DNA of 64,000 nucleotides from Scheffersomyces stipitis CBS 6054 (taxonomy: Eukaryota; Ascomycota; Pichiomycetes; Serinales; Debaryomycetaceae): NCBI RefSeq assembly GCF_000209165.1, contig NC_009068.1, positions 3,224,001 through 3,288,000 of the forward strand, in the 5' to 3' direction. The notes under the pieces were generated by a model that was given only the letters and a program-made list of their open reading frames with translations, searched no databases and was not told where the DNA came from. Shown one piece after another: positions 10,073 through 19,975 of this stretch. Position 1 is the first letter of the stretch. Every line of letters begins with the position of its first letter. A program made the translations under genes and the position numbers.

Positions 10073-10308
10073 ATGGAACAGACAACTGCAGCAAGCGAAG
10101 AGAAAACAGTATCGGTAGAGATTGAATGTGCAATATTATAGAGGCAACCGATGCTGCTACAGATATACATTTGTCTTCAGAAGAAGCTCAAAACAGGATT
10201 AGCTGCGATTGCCTCAGGTTCGCTAGCATTATTTTTTTTACTGACGTAGGTTTAGACGCACCTACATATACTTCGCTAAAAACGAAAATTATATTATATT
10301 ATAATTGA
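10073..10308 (+). pseudogene. Possible broken gag-like leader downstream of the LTR/PBS
   Basis: About 145 bp after the putative primer-binding site an ATG (10073) opens a short acidic Thr/Ala/Glu-rich frame that stops at TAG 10139-10141. A second frame stays open to 10308. The position is where a gag gene would begin, but the two pieces have no recognisable Gag motif. They could be chance. Confidence 0.2.
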
Positions 10309-10404
10309 CATATATTTTATAGTCGAGGATTTACTTAGAGATTAAGGCTTTATGCAAATGTCGAACAGCTATGAGCTGCTCGGTTATCTATTAGTATACA
10401 CAGA

Positions 10405-11691
10405 TCAGTTGGAGATCTTCAACTTATTGGCTGGGATTTGTGAGAGAAGTGAGTCCTCGAACACGGACACAAAATCCTTTGAGTCGCTCAACTTTTCGTC
10501 AAACTTGATCTTGAATTCGACATTGACCTTAGCACTGCCTTCTTCTACATAAGCTGGAGATGACGACGTCAAGCCCAAAAGCTCATCAAAATCGCTGGCA
10601 ATGCTCTGTGCTTTCGATGGGGCTGCTAAGCTTGGACCAAAGAATTTGTAGTTGATGCCGTAGACTTCAAATCTGGACTTTGTTACAGAAGGTGTGAGCA
10701 AATCGTCGAAGAGATCATCGGCGGCTGTCAACGAAGAGCCCACAGGCGATGTAGCATACTGTGGGAACTTGCGGCCGTACGTCTGTCTAATGGCGACCTC
10801 GATTGATCTTTCAAATGCATATTTAAACTTTTCCTTGGAGATATCTCCATCCAAAGCTGAAGTCAATTCTACGGTCAAGACATTCTTAGGCTTAACTGGT
10901 TCTGGAGCAGGGGCTTTTGCTTCAGGCTTAGGAGCAGCAGCTTCGGCCTTCTTCTTGAGCTCAGCAGGGTCAGCCTTCACAATATTGGACAAATCCAAGT
11001 GTTCCCTAGACTTGATAAATTCAGTAACTTTGATAATAGAGTCTTTACTGATGGAACCCAAATGGGCCAAAACGTCACCCTTCAACAATCTACCCTTCGG
11101 ACCCGAGGCTGGAATAGAACCCAAAGCATCTTCAACGGAAATGTCGTTTTCGTGCAATAACAATTCGACCGCTGGTGATAACTTCTGTGATACATTTGCC
11201 TGGGCAAAAATCTCAGTAGAGCCAGAAGTTTTAGGAGCAGCAGGAGTTTTGGAAGCTACAGGTTCTTCAGTTTTGACTGCCTTTGGTGCTTCTGCTGTTT
11301 CTGCAGGCTTTGTAGCCTTGGTTTCTAAAACTGGTCTTTCCAAAGTCAGCAAGTCATCTTCAGGTTCAGCAAGCAAAGCAATAGGTTCACCTACAGCTAC
11401 ACCCTTGGCACCGTCATTTACAATAATCTCCCACATTTTACCATCGTCTACAGCTTCTACATCAATGGTAGCCTTGTCGGTTTCAACTTCCAAGAGAACA
11501 TCGCCAGAATTGAATGCTTCACCAGGCTTGAACTTCCAGCTGACAATTCCTCCTTCGCTCATCGTGGGAGACATGGCAGGCATGGTAAATACCTGTGCCG
11601 CCATTGTAGGAGCAGAATGATGCAAGCCTCTAGCGGCGACAAGTATCTTCGATCCGCCGGTCTTTCTAGCTGCGTAAACGGCTCTCAACAT
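10405..11691 (-). CDS. PDX1: PDX1, protein X (E3-binding protein) of pyruvate dehydrogenase
   Basis: The 428-aa protein has a basic, Ala/Arg-rich mitochondrial presequence (first ~28 residues) and a lipoyl domain (about 33-110) with the lipoyl lysine in EVETDKATIDVEA. An Ala/Pro/Lys-rich linker follows, then a peripheral-subunit (E3-binding) domain around 165-205 (LSPAVELLLHENDIS...GPKGRLLKGDVLAHLG). The C-terminal part lacks the HxxxDG acetyltransferase signature of E2, as expected for protein X. It anchors lipoamide dehydrogenase to the E2 core in the matrix. The length is close to S. cerevisiae Pdx1 (410 aa). The kinase of the same complex is about 6 kb away in this window. Confidence 0.92.
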   Translation of the reverse strand: MLRAVYAARKTGGSKILVAARGLHHSAPTMAAQVFTMPAMSPTMSEGGIVSWKFKPGEAFNSGDVLLEVETDKATIDVEAVDDGKMWEIIVNDGAKGVAVGEPIALLAEPEDDLLTLERPVLETKATKPAETAEAPKAVKTEEPVASKTPAAPKTSGSTEIFAQANVSQKLSPAVELLLHENDISVEDALGSIPASGPKGRLLKGDVLAHLGSISKDSIIKVTEFIKSREHLDLSNIVKADPAELKKKAEAAAPKPEAKAPAPEPVKPKNVLTVELTSALDGDISKEKFKYAFERSIEVAIRQTYGRKFPQYATSPVGSSLTAADDLFDDLLTPSVTKSRFEVYGINYKFFGPSLAAPSKAQSIASDFDELLGLTSSSPAYVEEGSAKVNVEFKIKFDEKLSDSKDFVSVFEDSLLSQIPANKLKISN

Positions 11692-13210
11692 CGTGGAAAT
11701 GGCGAGTTGTGAATTTGAAGAAATGTGAAAAATTGGAAAACGTCAAGGAAACTAACAAAATTCGTTGAATAGACGCAGAAATGTCGCAAAACCCAACGCT
11801 TTATTACTGTCAAAGTATCTGAACTTGTCTGGTTGGTCACAATTCACAGAACTCACCCTTTCCACTAGCAAATAAAGATAATTGGGAATTAATCATTCTG
11901 AAGTGGATCTTCAGGCAATTCGGTTAAACATCACCGAGCGGGTGCGACATTTCCGGCGACATTGGAAGACAGTCTACGACATCCATCGTCGGGCCAGATT
12001 TCTTTATGAATATTTGGAAGTACTAGTAGAACCATAGTAAATAGTACAGTAAATACCAACCGTACTTCATTATATCTAGCATGTTATGTATTTGCAGTTT
12101 CCAGACTTTATTCAACGTATGTCTACTAAGATAAGCTGTCTCCAAAATTTAGTCATCTGATTATTCTCACGTGCAAGTTTATGGTCACATGATCTGACGC
12201 GCTGGCAACCCGGTCAATTGTTCCTACATCGTCCGATTCTTACCCGGGCTCAGATTCATCTAAGTTCACATTCCGCCACATTCTAAGAGTTTGAACGTGC
12301 AAGATATTCGCAGATACTCGTACACTACCAAAGTATCCATTCTGTCAGTTTCCACCAATCATACCCCTCCATTCCACGTTTCTGACACCTTTCACAGCCA
12401 CCAGGGTAACTTCCAGAGCGACTCAGCTTTTGCTACCGCGAAATTTCAATTCCTCGTTCCTGCAGGTAATCCACTCACGCTTCAGTTTCAAGAAAAGAAG
12501 AACACCTGGAATAATATCGTCCTATTCATGTGTTTCTTTCCATAATCTGGACACACTGAGCAACGAGAGCAGACTATAACTCCTCAACACCAGTATCATA
12601 TACGTCGAGTCCACTGCGACATTTGTACCCTACAAGTTTTCCCGGGTTTTCCACTTTGAATAGCCGTTATTTTGGACTTTTCCTAATTTTCCAGTGCTAC
12701 TAACTACAAAATCTCAGCTCATAGTCCCGTTTCCCCGTAGCAGCCTCTGTGTTTGAAGTGCTACAGCAAAATTTGATATTCAACCAACTGCGATCGTTGT
12801 ATATCTTCAGAAATTTGAACGGAGTCAAACGAAGACAAATTCGTGACGTTGCAGCCTTCGCATTCCATTCTGCACTATAGACATCACAAGACACAGCCGA
12901 CACCATACTGAAAAACTGAAAAGCGCTCGAAAAACGTTCTGAAACTCTTTATATTGTCAAGCGAAAGAATCTAAAAGGAAGCATAACTAACAGTAAATTC
13001 CATCAAAGGACTATTGAAAAATTCACATTCAATCCCTGAAATCTAGAGGTATAACTCTCATATCATATCATATAAAGAAACTTGCCATAAAGAAACGAAA
13101 GCTTACCTGATTAGTGCCTAAACTATATTGATAACATCCTCATCCATTTCCTTGTTCTTATAGACTTTTGCATTCATCCCATCCCATTCATATAAATCAT
13201 ATACACCATC
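11692..13210. promoter_or_regulatory. Divergent PDX1 / NRAMP promoter with AATGTCGC elements
   Basis: 1.5 kb between two divergent genes. AATGTCGC-type sites lie at 11780-11787, 11944-11951 and 11956-11963 (a direct pair 12 bp apart), and 12616-12623. A CACGTG core is at 12168-12173 with a TCACATGA nearby at about 12186. A GTATGT (12117) and a TACTAAC...CAG (12698-12717) could mark a 5'-UTR intron of the transporter, but this is unproven. No gene seen. Confidence 0.45.
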
Positions 13211-15364
13211 ATGAGCATACGAGAAACGTTCACCTTCAAGAAAGCTCTTCTGGTGCTAAAGACATATTCGAGGTTCATTGGCCCTGGCCTAATGGTCAGT
13301 GTAGCGTACATGGATCCCGGAAACTATTCCACTGCTGTAGCTGCTGGCTCGGCTTATAAATATGACTTACTTTTCCTGATTTTTTTATCAAACTGTCTAG
13401 CCATTTTCCTTCAGATATTAGCTGCTAAGCTTGGAGCCGTAACAGGACTCGATTTGGCTGCAAATTGTAAAGCCAATTTCTCATTTAAAACGAATTTATT
13501 TATCTACATTTTGGCCGAAGTTGCCATCATTGCTACCGACTTGGCAGAAGTAGTTGGTACGGCCATAGCATTGAACATCTTGTTCAATTTACCCCTTTTT
13601 GCTGGGGTCATCCTCACAGTCGTAGACGTACTAATTGTGTTGATGGCATATAGGCCGAAAGGTCCGTTGCTTTTCATCCGGATTTTTGAGTCGTTTGTAA
13701 CTGTCTTGGTGGCGGCAACTGTTGTCTGTTTTGCCATAGAATTGCATCAAGTCAGTCATGATCCACTGATTAATTTTTCAGTGGTAGAAGTCATGAAGGG
13801 CTTTTTGCCAAATGAAAGCGTCGTAGATCTGTCTGATAGAAAAGGCGGAAACGGACTTTTCTTGAGTTTGGCTATTTTAGGAGCAACCGTGATGCCCCAC
13901 TCCTTGTACTTGGGATCAGGTTTGGTTCAGGCCAGATTGAAGGATTTTGACATCAAGCATGGTTTTTACAGACCCTTTCAAAGAAGATCTCTCAATGCTG
14001 AATCACCCCAAACTCAGACGGAAGAAGAAGAATTACATGGCACTGAATCTTTAGCTGAATCTGACTCAATTACTCCATTGGCTACACCTTTGGTGAACCC
14101 ATTTGGTGGCATACTAAGATTTGAAAAGGATAATGATGTTGCAACTGTAGACGATGATGAAGACGACAACTACCGTCCTTCCATTCATGCGATCGACGAC
14201 ACAATGAGCTATACAATTGTGGAATTGGTAATTTCGTTATTCACAGTCGCACTTTTCGTCAATGCTGCTATTTTGATTGTCGCTGGTGCCACTTTAAATG
14301 CCAATAAAAAACATGAAAGAAGCTCCTTTGGGGGTTTTTCTAGGAGAGATGATGACGATGATGGCACAGATTCAGACTCAGACGACGACTACGAGAACGC
14401 AGATTTATTTACCATCTACCATTTGCTTTCAAAGCATTTGTCGCCTACGGCTGGGTTTGTGTTTGCATTAGCGTTGTTGTGTTCCGGCCAAAGTGCTGGT
14501 GTAGTTTGTACTTTGGCAGGTCAGATGGTCTCTGAAGGTTTCTTGTCGTGGAGCTTACCTCCAGTGACGAGAAGATTGATTACCAGAGGCTTGGCCATTG
14601 CTCCATGTCTTGTTGTCGTAAGCATTGCCGGTCGCGAAGGTTTAGCCAAAACATTGAATGCCAGTCAAGTAGTTTTGTCGATTCTTTTGCCAGTAGTCAG
14701 TGCCCCTCTTATTATCTTTACTTGTTCAAAAGAAATCATGAAGGTACCTATCTTTGTCAGAGACGGGGATGAAAATGTCGATATTGTCTACGAACAGCCG
14801 GAAGCTTCTACTATCTTTGACGATGACGAAATAACTCTACCTGCCCCTGCTCCTGGCAAACCGCGTAGATTCAAAAGTACAGAGCCTGCTATCCGCTTAC
14901 AAGATTTACGTAACTCACATCCTTGCGCTGGTTGGGAAGATGATGAGGACGAACATATGAATCACGGAAGTGAAGAACAACTGCACCTTCTCAGTCTGAA
15001 CAGCGCTGATGGAACTAATGCCAACGCTCCATACCCTCGCCGTTTATCAGCTGTTGCTATTCTGTCTACCATAAATAATGCTAGTATTAGAGAAGCAACT
15101 CCAGTCAAGAAATCGATGAGTACAAGTGACTCGAACAGTTTCAGCTCCTCTAGCGCTAACACCTCGACAAATCCCACACCAAACCCTTTACCAGTGGAAA
15201 TCTACGAAGATGCCGACCACGAGCTCTTCAGAATCCAAGGCTACAAAGACTTCAGCAACAGCCCCTTGACAGCTTTTGTTGCAATCTTGATCTGGGGGTT
15301 TGTCACCTGCTTAAACTTGTACTTGATAGTCAGCATGATGTTGGGCTACGATGTTCCTTTGTGA
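13211..15364 (+). CDS. NRAMP-family divalent metal transporter (SMF type)
   Basis: The 717-aa membrane protein carries the NRAMP hallmarks: the metal-binding DPGN motif in the first transmembrane helix (YMDPGNYSTAVAAG, about residues 33-46) and the MPHSLYLGSG motif of helix 6 (about 227-236). Hydrophobic helices follow the 11-12-TM family pattern. Family members import Mn2+, Fe2+ and other divalent ions with protons; S. cerevisiae has Smf1, Smf2 and Smf3. This protein is longer than those (473-575 aa) because of two acidic Ser/Asp-rich cytosolic insertions, near residues 265-325 and 375-395, and a long polar segment before the last helix. Which SMF paralogue it represents cannot be decided by eye. 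The start is the ATG at 13211. Confidence 0.9.
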   Translation: MSIRETFTFKKALLVLKTYSRFIGPGLMVSVAYMDPGNYSTAVAAGSAYKYDLLFLIFLSNCLAIFLQILAAKLGAVTGLDLAANCKANFSFKTNLFIYILAEVAIIATDLAEVVGTAIALNILFNLPLFAGVILTVVDVLIVLMAYRPKGPLLFIRIFESFVTVLVAATVVCFAIELHQVSHDPLINFSVVEVMKGFLPNESVVDLSDRKGGNGLFLSLAILGATVMPHSLYLGSGLVQARLKDFDIKHGFYRPFQRRSLNAESPQTQTEEEELHGTESLAESDSITPLATPLVNPFGGILRFEKDNDVATVDDDEDDNYRPSIHAIDDTMSYTIVELVISLFTVALFVNAAILIVAGATLNANKKHERSSFGGFSRRDDDDDGTDSDSDDDYENADLFTIYHLLSKHLSPTAGFVFALALLCSGQSAGVVCTLAGQMVSEGFLSWSLPPVTRRLITRGLAIAPCLVVVSIAGREGLAKTLNASQVVLSILLPVVSAPLIIFTCSKEIMKVPIFVRDGDENVDIVYEQPEASTIFDDDEITLPAPAPGKPRRFKSTEPAIRLQDLRNSHPCAGWEDDEDEHMNHGSEEQLHLLSLNSADGTNANAPYPRRLSAVAILSTINNASIREATPVKKSMSTSDSNSFSSSSANTSTNPTPNPLPVEIYEDADHELFRIQGYKDFSNSPLTAFVAILIWGFVTCLNLYLIVSMMLGYDVPL

Positions 15365-16499
15365 AGGCACTTATTTATCAAATTGCATTTTATACACATA
15401 ATCAGCTTGTAACATATTTTCGTAGCGGTGTAGAATCAACCTCATGAAACTTTAAGTCAGATGAAGACGTGGCCAGTTATTCAAGCTTAGAGATCTTAGT
15501 AATTCATATCATTGGCTGATATTCTAATTGGTTTTGCAATTCTTCTACATCTACAAATTAAAGCCTGATAGCTTTTATTGATCGAAATATGTACTCGTTT
15601 AGCTTCTCTAATGTAGGAAAAGATTCCGATAAAGTCTAAGAGTTATTTACGAGTAACAAAGAAATTATTAATTTACTTTTGGAGTTAAATGATTTTTATT
15701 GATTATGTAATCAAACTACTGCAACATTATTTATTTTCGTCAATGCAGCATGGTTTAGCTCTGCATATACAACACCACAAATTTGGCTGCAATGACAAAA
15801 AAATATTTATTTTACGCTACTACCAGAGAATGAAATTGTTTGAAACTCATTCCATTTCACTCAAATAGCATTCATTATCGAGATCACGTCAAATAGATAT
15901 TTGTTATAAAATCTATGTGACACTAAACACACGTAAGCCGACCTTTCCTCTACACTATTTCTTGGGTAAGATCATCTCCATCATATCTTTCATCTGGATG
16001 GAAAGGAGGTCTATAATTTAAATAAGACAAAATTTACAAGATGATAAAGAGTCTGTCAAGAATAAAAATCGGCAATGTTTTTAGCTTTATTGTTCTGCCA
16101 CTAACATTCTTGGAACAATTGATCAAATAAATATACAACCAGAAAGAAACGAAATATAAGTCCTTCATTTGTTAAATATTTTCTCTGTGGGGAAATCAGT
16201 GCCAACTTAGTATTTCAGCATGAATACCTGGTCCTTCTTCTTGTTATAAAGTATTACGTGCTGCTCTTTATTTTTATTTTAGAATATCAGTTCATGTCAT
16301 TTAAGGTATATAATCTAAGTTCAAAAATAATTTATGTGTCGAAAACAGGACTGAAATAAAAAAAGGAAGTGCAGATCGATGAAGATAAGGCAAATCTGAT
16401 TTCAGTTGATGAAGAAATGCAAACAAAGGGAAACAAAATACAGTAATATTTTGTCTGCAAATTATATACTTCGATTCAGTGAACAATCAACTAAACTCT
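15365..16499. other. Convergent intergenic region, no gene seen
   Basis: AT-rich 3' flank of the metal transporter and of the first RTA1-family gene. No coding-like frame or RNA gene recognised. Confidence 0.5.
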
Positions 16500-17435
16500 T
16501 CAGACAAATTCAGCTTGCAGGGTGGGCTTACTGTCATCTGCATTGTATGTAACAGTAAGAGCAATATCTTCTCTTTCGACATTCTTGAATTGCATCTCAG
16601 TTTGGGATAACATCATGGGAGTATAAAAGCTCAATAAAGTAAGAGCGGCGAATGTGATAAAAAGACTATCGAGAAGAAAGAGGTACTCTTCTGACGACAT
16701 TAGCTTTCCGTCTCTTCCTTCAACAAATTCAAGTAAACGATAAATTGATCTAGCAAAGATTAACAAGGAAGCTATAACCAACAGCAAAAGATGTACCTTC
16801 CAGTTGTTCATATACCTGCTCAAGGAACTTGACAAGTTTGCCAACTTAGTAGGGTAACGGGAGCACTTAAGGAAGAAGAGTACGACGCAGACCATAAAGC
16901 AACCAAAGAAAATGAGCTGCACTGTCAAGCCTCCAATGACAAGTTTTTCACCGAAATCTGCTTTAGAACTCAGAGCCATCAATCCTCCTCCACCACTCTG
17001 CAAAAGTAACGAAAGGATATCGCCTGCCACAAAGATCTTAGTGAGCTTCGTTATTGGGATAATTGAAAGATGGCTTGCGTCTAAGGTTTTAACGATCTCT
17101 CCGAAAAGCATATAAATGGAAGCAGCCATGAATGTCGGACCAAGTAACAAACAGAGAGACTGAAGGATATACGCACCCAAATTTTGTGGGTCAGAATGGC
17201 CCATTGCTCTTCCTATATAGCCAATACATTCCATAGCCAAGCCAATTGTAAAAGGAATCATAACACCTAGGTATCTATTCAGTTTTTGTTTTGACAAATA
17301 CTTGTTGTATTTTATTTTTACAAAAATCATTAGACCGATCAGAACCGAAAGTAGAAGAGCATATTTGCCAGCCTGTACTAGGTTTACCCAAAGCAGAGGG
17401 GTGTAGTTGTAAAGTTTCCATTCGTTGGTAGACAT
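16500..17435 (-). CDS. RTA1-family seven-helix membrane protein (copy 1)
   Basis: The 311-aa protein has about seven hydrophobic helices and the RTA1 signature block: a Pro-Phe-(T/S)-I-G-x-A-x-E segment in TM3, and GPTFMAASIYMLFGEIVKTLD (split about 112-132) followed by an FVAGD..SLLLQ motif. The family includes yeast Rta1, Rsb1 (sphingoid-base export) and Candida Rta2/Rta3, linked to lipid translocation and azole or aminocholesterol tolerance. The substrate cannot be read from sequence. It lies in tandem with a paralogue, same strand, 367 bp apart. The two share the core helices closely and diverge in loops and C-terminal tail, so they arose by local duplication. Confidence 0.88.
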   Translation of the reverse strand: MSTNEWKLYNYTPLLWVNLVQAGKYALLLSVLIGLMIFVKIKYNKYLSKQKLNRYLGVMIPFTIGLAMECIGYIGRAMGHSDPQNLGAYILQSLCLLLGPTFMAASIYMLFGEIVKTLDASHLSIIPITKLTKIFVAGDILSLLLQSGGGGLMALSSKADFGEKLVIGGLTVQLIFFGCFMVCVVLFFLKCSRYPTKLANLSSSLSRYMNNWKVHLLLLVIASLLIFARSIYRLLEFVEGRDGKLMSSEEYLFLLDSLFITFAALTLLSFYTPMMLSQTEMQFKNVEREDIALTVTYNADDSKPTLQAEFV

Positions 17436-17802
17436 TTTTTTTTTAAGAACGTGACGTGCTTACAATATTATTGAAAATTAACAGACTTTTCTAAACCAGA
17501 ATATGATGAATTATAGAAGCCTATTTTATAAGAATATTGAAAAAATAGTACGAGCAATATAATTGGCTTCAATTCTTATTCTAGGAAAGAGCTCACTCTT
17601 ATATCTCCAACCTAGCTGTGAGATTCGAATATCATCCAGCTGCGGCTAGTCCTGTTTGTGTTAGCCTTTTATTTACGAGTTTATGCTTGCGGCTGGCACC
17701 AAAGAATATTAAAAAAGGTTGGATTGTGTTATTCGCGTTAAATAAGCTATAAATAAGTCCAAACATAGTGGCTGTGCCATGTATAAGCTATACTTGATAA
17801 AT
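17436..17802. other. Intergenic between tandem RTA1-family genes
   Basis: Promoter of copy 1 and 3' region of copy 2. An A/T run lies directly before the copy-1 ATG. No gene seen. Confidence 0.5.
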
Positions 17803-18720
17803 TTATACAGATACAGGCTCTGTTTCAGGAACGGAAAACTTCTGATCTGTCCGAATAGTGCTTGATTTCATGTTTTCCTTTTCTGTGTAACATAACATAC
17901 TGGGGGTGTAAAATACAATCATGTGAAGTGCTGCCAGAGCAACGAGATGGCTGTCTAGTAAGAAGAGATACTTCTCATCTGAAATAAGGATTCCATTGGC
18001 ACCTTGCAAGAACTCAATAACCCTATAGACAGATCTTCCAAGAATGAGTAGCGAGGCTACGACCAACAGAATGACGTGGATTTTCCAATTTTGAATAATG
18101 CTCGAACGAGCAGAATTCATGGCAGCACTCTTGGTTGGGGAATTGGAGCATTTAACATAGAACAGCAAAACACAGAGAACAAAAACGCCAAAAAAGATCA
18201 ATTGAACAAACAAGCCTCCTAGAATTATCTTTTCGCCTATATTGTAGAGCATCTTCAGGTCATTAGTGGTGAGGGAGCCACCTGTGCTCTGTAATGTCAA
18301 CGATAATAAATCTCCACCAACGAATATCTTGGTGAGTTTCGCAATTGGAACAACTGAATGATGGCTCGCATCTAAGGTCTTCACGATTTCTCCAAACAGC
18401 ATGTAAATCGTTGCTGCCATGAACGTAGGTCCAAGAAGTATGCAAACAGCTTGAATAATAAATCCTGCTAAAGATTGCAAATCGTAATGGTTAATGATTC
18501 TTCCAGCGAAGCCTACAACTTCGAGAGCCATTCCAATTGAAAATGGAATCATCATGAGATGGAACCTTTTGAGTTTAGTCTTCCCCAAGCTGGAAGAGTA
18601 CTTTGTATGGAGATGCCAGCTGTAAAGGACTTGAACGGCCAAGAAGACTGCAAACACTGCTGCGAATTGAATATTCACTGAAAGCATGGGAATGTAATTG
18701 AAAGCTTTCCACTCATCCAT
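17803..18720 (-). CDS. RTA1-family seven-helix membrane protein (copy 2)
   Basis: 305 aa, same topology and signature as its downstream neighbour: MIPFSIGMALEVVGF, then GPTFMAATIYMLFGEIVKTLDASHHS, FVGGDLLSLTLQSTGG, and a conserved WKIHVILLVVASLLILGRS..YRVIEF segment in the sixth helix region. The short cytosolic tail is Ser/Thr/Glu-rich. A lipid-related exporter or receptor-like role at the plasma membrane is inferred from the family. The start is the ATG at 18718-18720. Confidence 0.88.
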   Translation of the reverse strand: MDEWKAFNYIPMLSVNIQFAAVFAVFLAVQVLYSWHLHTKYSSSLGKTKLKRFHLMMIPFSIGMALEVVGFAGRIINHYDLQSLAGFIIQAVCILLGPTFMAATIYMLFGEIVKTLDASHHSVVPIAKLTKIFVGGDLLSLTLQSTGGSLTTNDLKMLYNIGEKIILGGLFVQLIFFGVFVLCVLLFYVKCSNSPTKSAAMNSARSSIIQNWKIHVILLVVASLLILGRSVYRVIEFLQGANGILISDEKYLFLLDSHLVALAALHMIVFYTPSMLCYTEKENMKSSTIRTDQKFSVPETEPVSV

Positions 18721-19975
18721 TGCAAATACAGTCTACTGAATAGTTGATAAGGTTCTTAAAGTATAAAAATTGGTACCGTGAGCTTATTATGGTATTATAA
18801 TATATGCTCAAGCTTATTACAAAAATGTCAAAGGGAGAAGAAAGAACGAAGGTTCAGTTGGATTCAGAATTGCATTTGACTTGAAACTGGAATTAGAGTT
18901 GAGCGGATTTTGTTCAGATAACAAGGGTACTCCAACTGGGTGTGGTTTACGACTGCGCCCGTATTTATTCTTTGTTGTATGCCGTCTTGCTGCAATGAAC
19001 AGTAAAACCACAAACAAGAAAGGACGAAGTGGGGGAGACACAGTGGTGATTATATCTAATACGAAAGATATGTGCTCTAGAAATGTTGTATCAGCAGCAG
19101 AAAGAACGTGGAATAGAATTGAGGAAGTTGGTTCGATACAAGTTTGTAAAAAACAATTGCTTTGCGTTTGTCGAGTTATCCAAACGCATCAACAAAAAGT
19201 AGTTAGACCACAGTCCCTCTTTAAAGGGGCCCCTTGATAAGTACAACAACCAGAATTGGCTATGCATCATATGAACGTTGCTAATTTCCTTCTATGTCTT
19301 GTCCTTTTTTATAAAGTCGAAAAGCACAGCCACTAGCACTGTATGAGTTGTAAAGCATAAAAAAGCAAAATGTAGAATGCCAAAAAAAAAAACGCGTAGA
19401 AGAGTATTTCAAGAAAATTGTTTACACATCAATAAAAAATATGAAGACGATATTATTTATACACTGCCATGTAAGTTCCCTTGAGCCGATGATCCTCTTT
19501 CGGCATCACTTTTGATCTTCATCCCCATGAAACTATAGTAAGAAATTGGAAAATATGAACTATAATTATTCTTGACGCTTTTATAACAATCCGGTGTGAA
19601 AGGTTTCTACAAAATAATGGATGCGACTCTTGCTGCAAATTGCAATTACAATTCGCAAATCGCAAAAAATAAAATTCTGAAGTTTAAATTTATATTTCAT
19701 ATTTTGGTTTCCCTTTCGATCCAACCTCGAGGATTCAGATTTGATTTTTCGTACAAACCGTTGAAAACTTATCGAATCTTGCTTAAAACTACCTTAAAAG
19801 TAGATAATATCCCTCCCCCTTGTACAAATATTTCGCATACCATCGCGTTAGTCACTAAATCATACCAACACAGCCATTAAAACATTTCTCTACATCATTT
19901 TTACAACCGATTTTATTAAATTATTGAACTGCTAGAAACAAAAAATGGCATCTTCAATTCGGACGCTAAGCAAGC
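18721..19975. other. Intergenic, no gene seen
   Basis: Upstream of RTA1 copy 2 and downstream of GND1. Frames here lack ATG starts or coding character. Several A-runs (19381-19391, 19430). Confidence 0.5.

Noticed and set aside
12117..12717. Possible 5'-UTR intron of the NRAMP gene (GTATGT ... TACTAAC ... CAG)
   Set aside because: Signals are present, but no coding exon is affected and the spacing may be chance. Needs RNA evidence.
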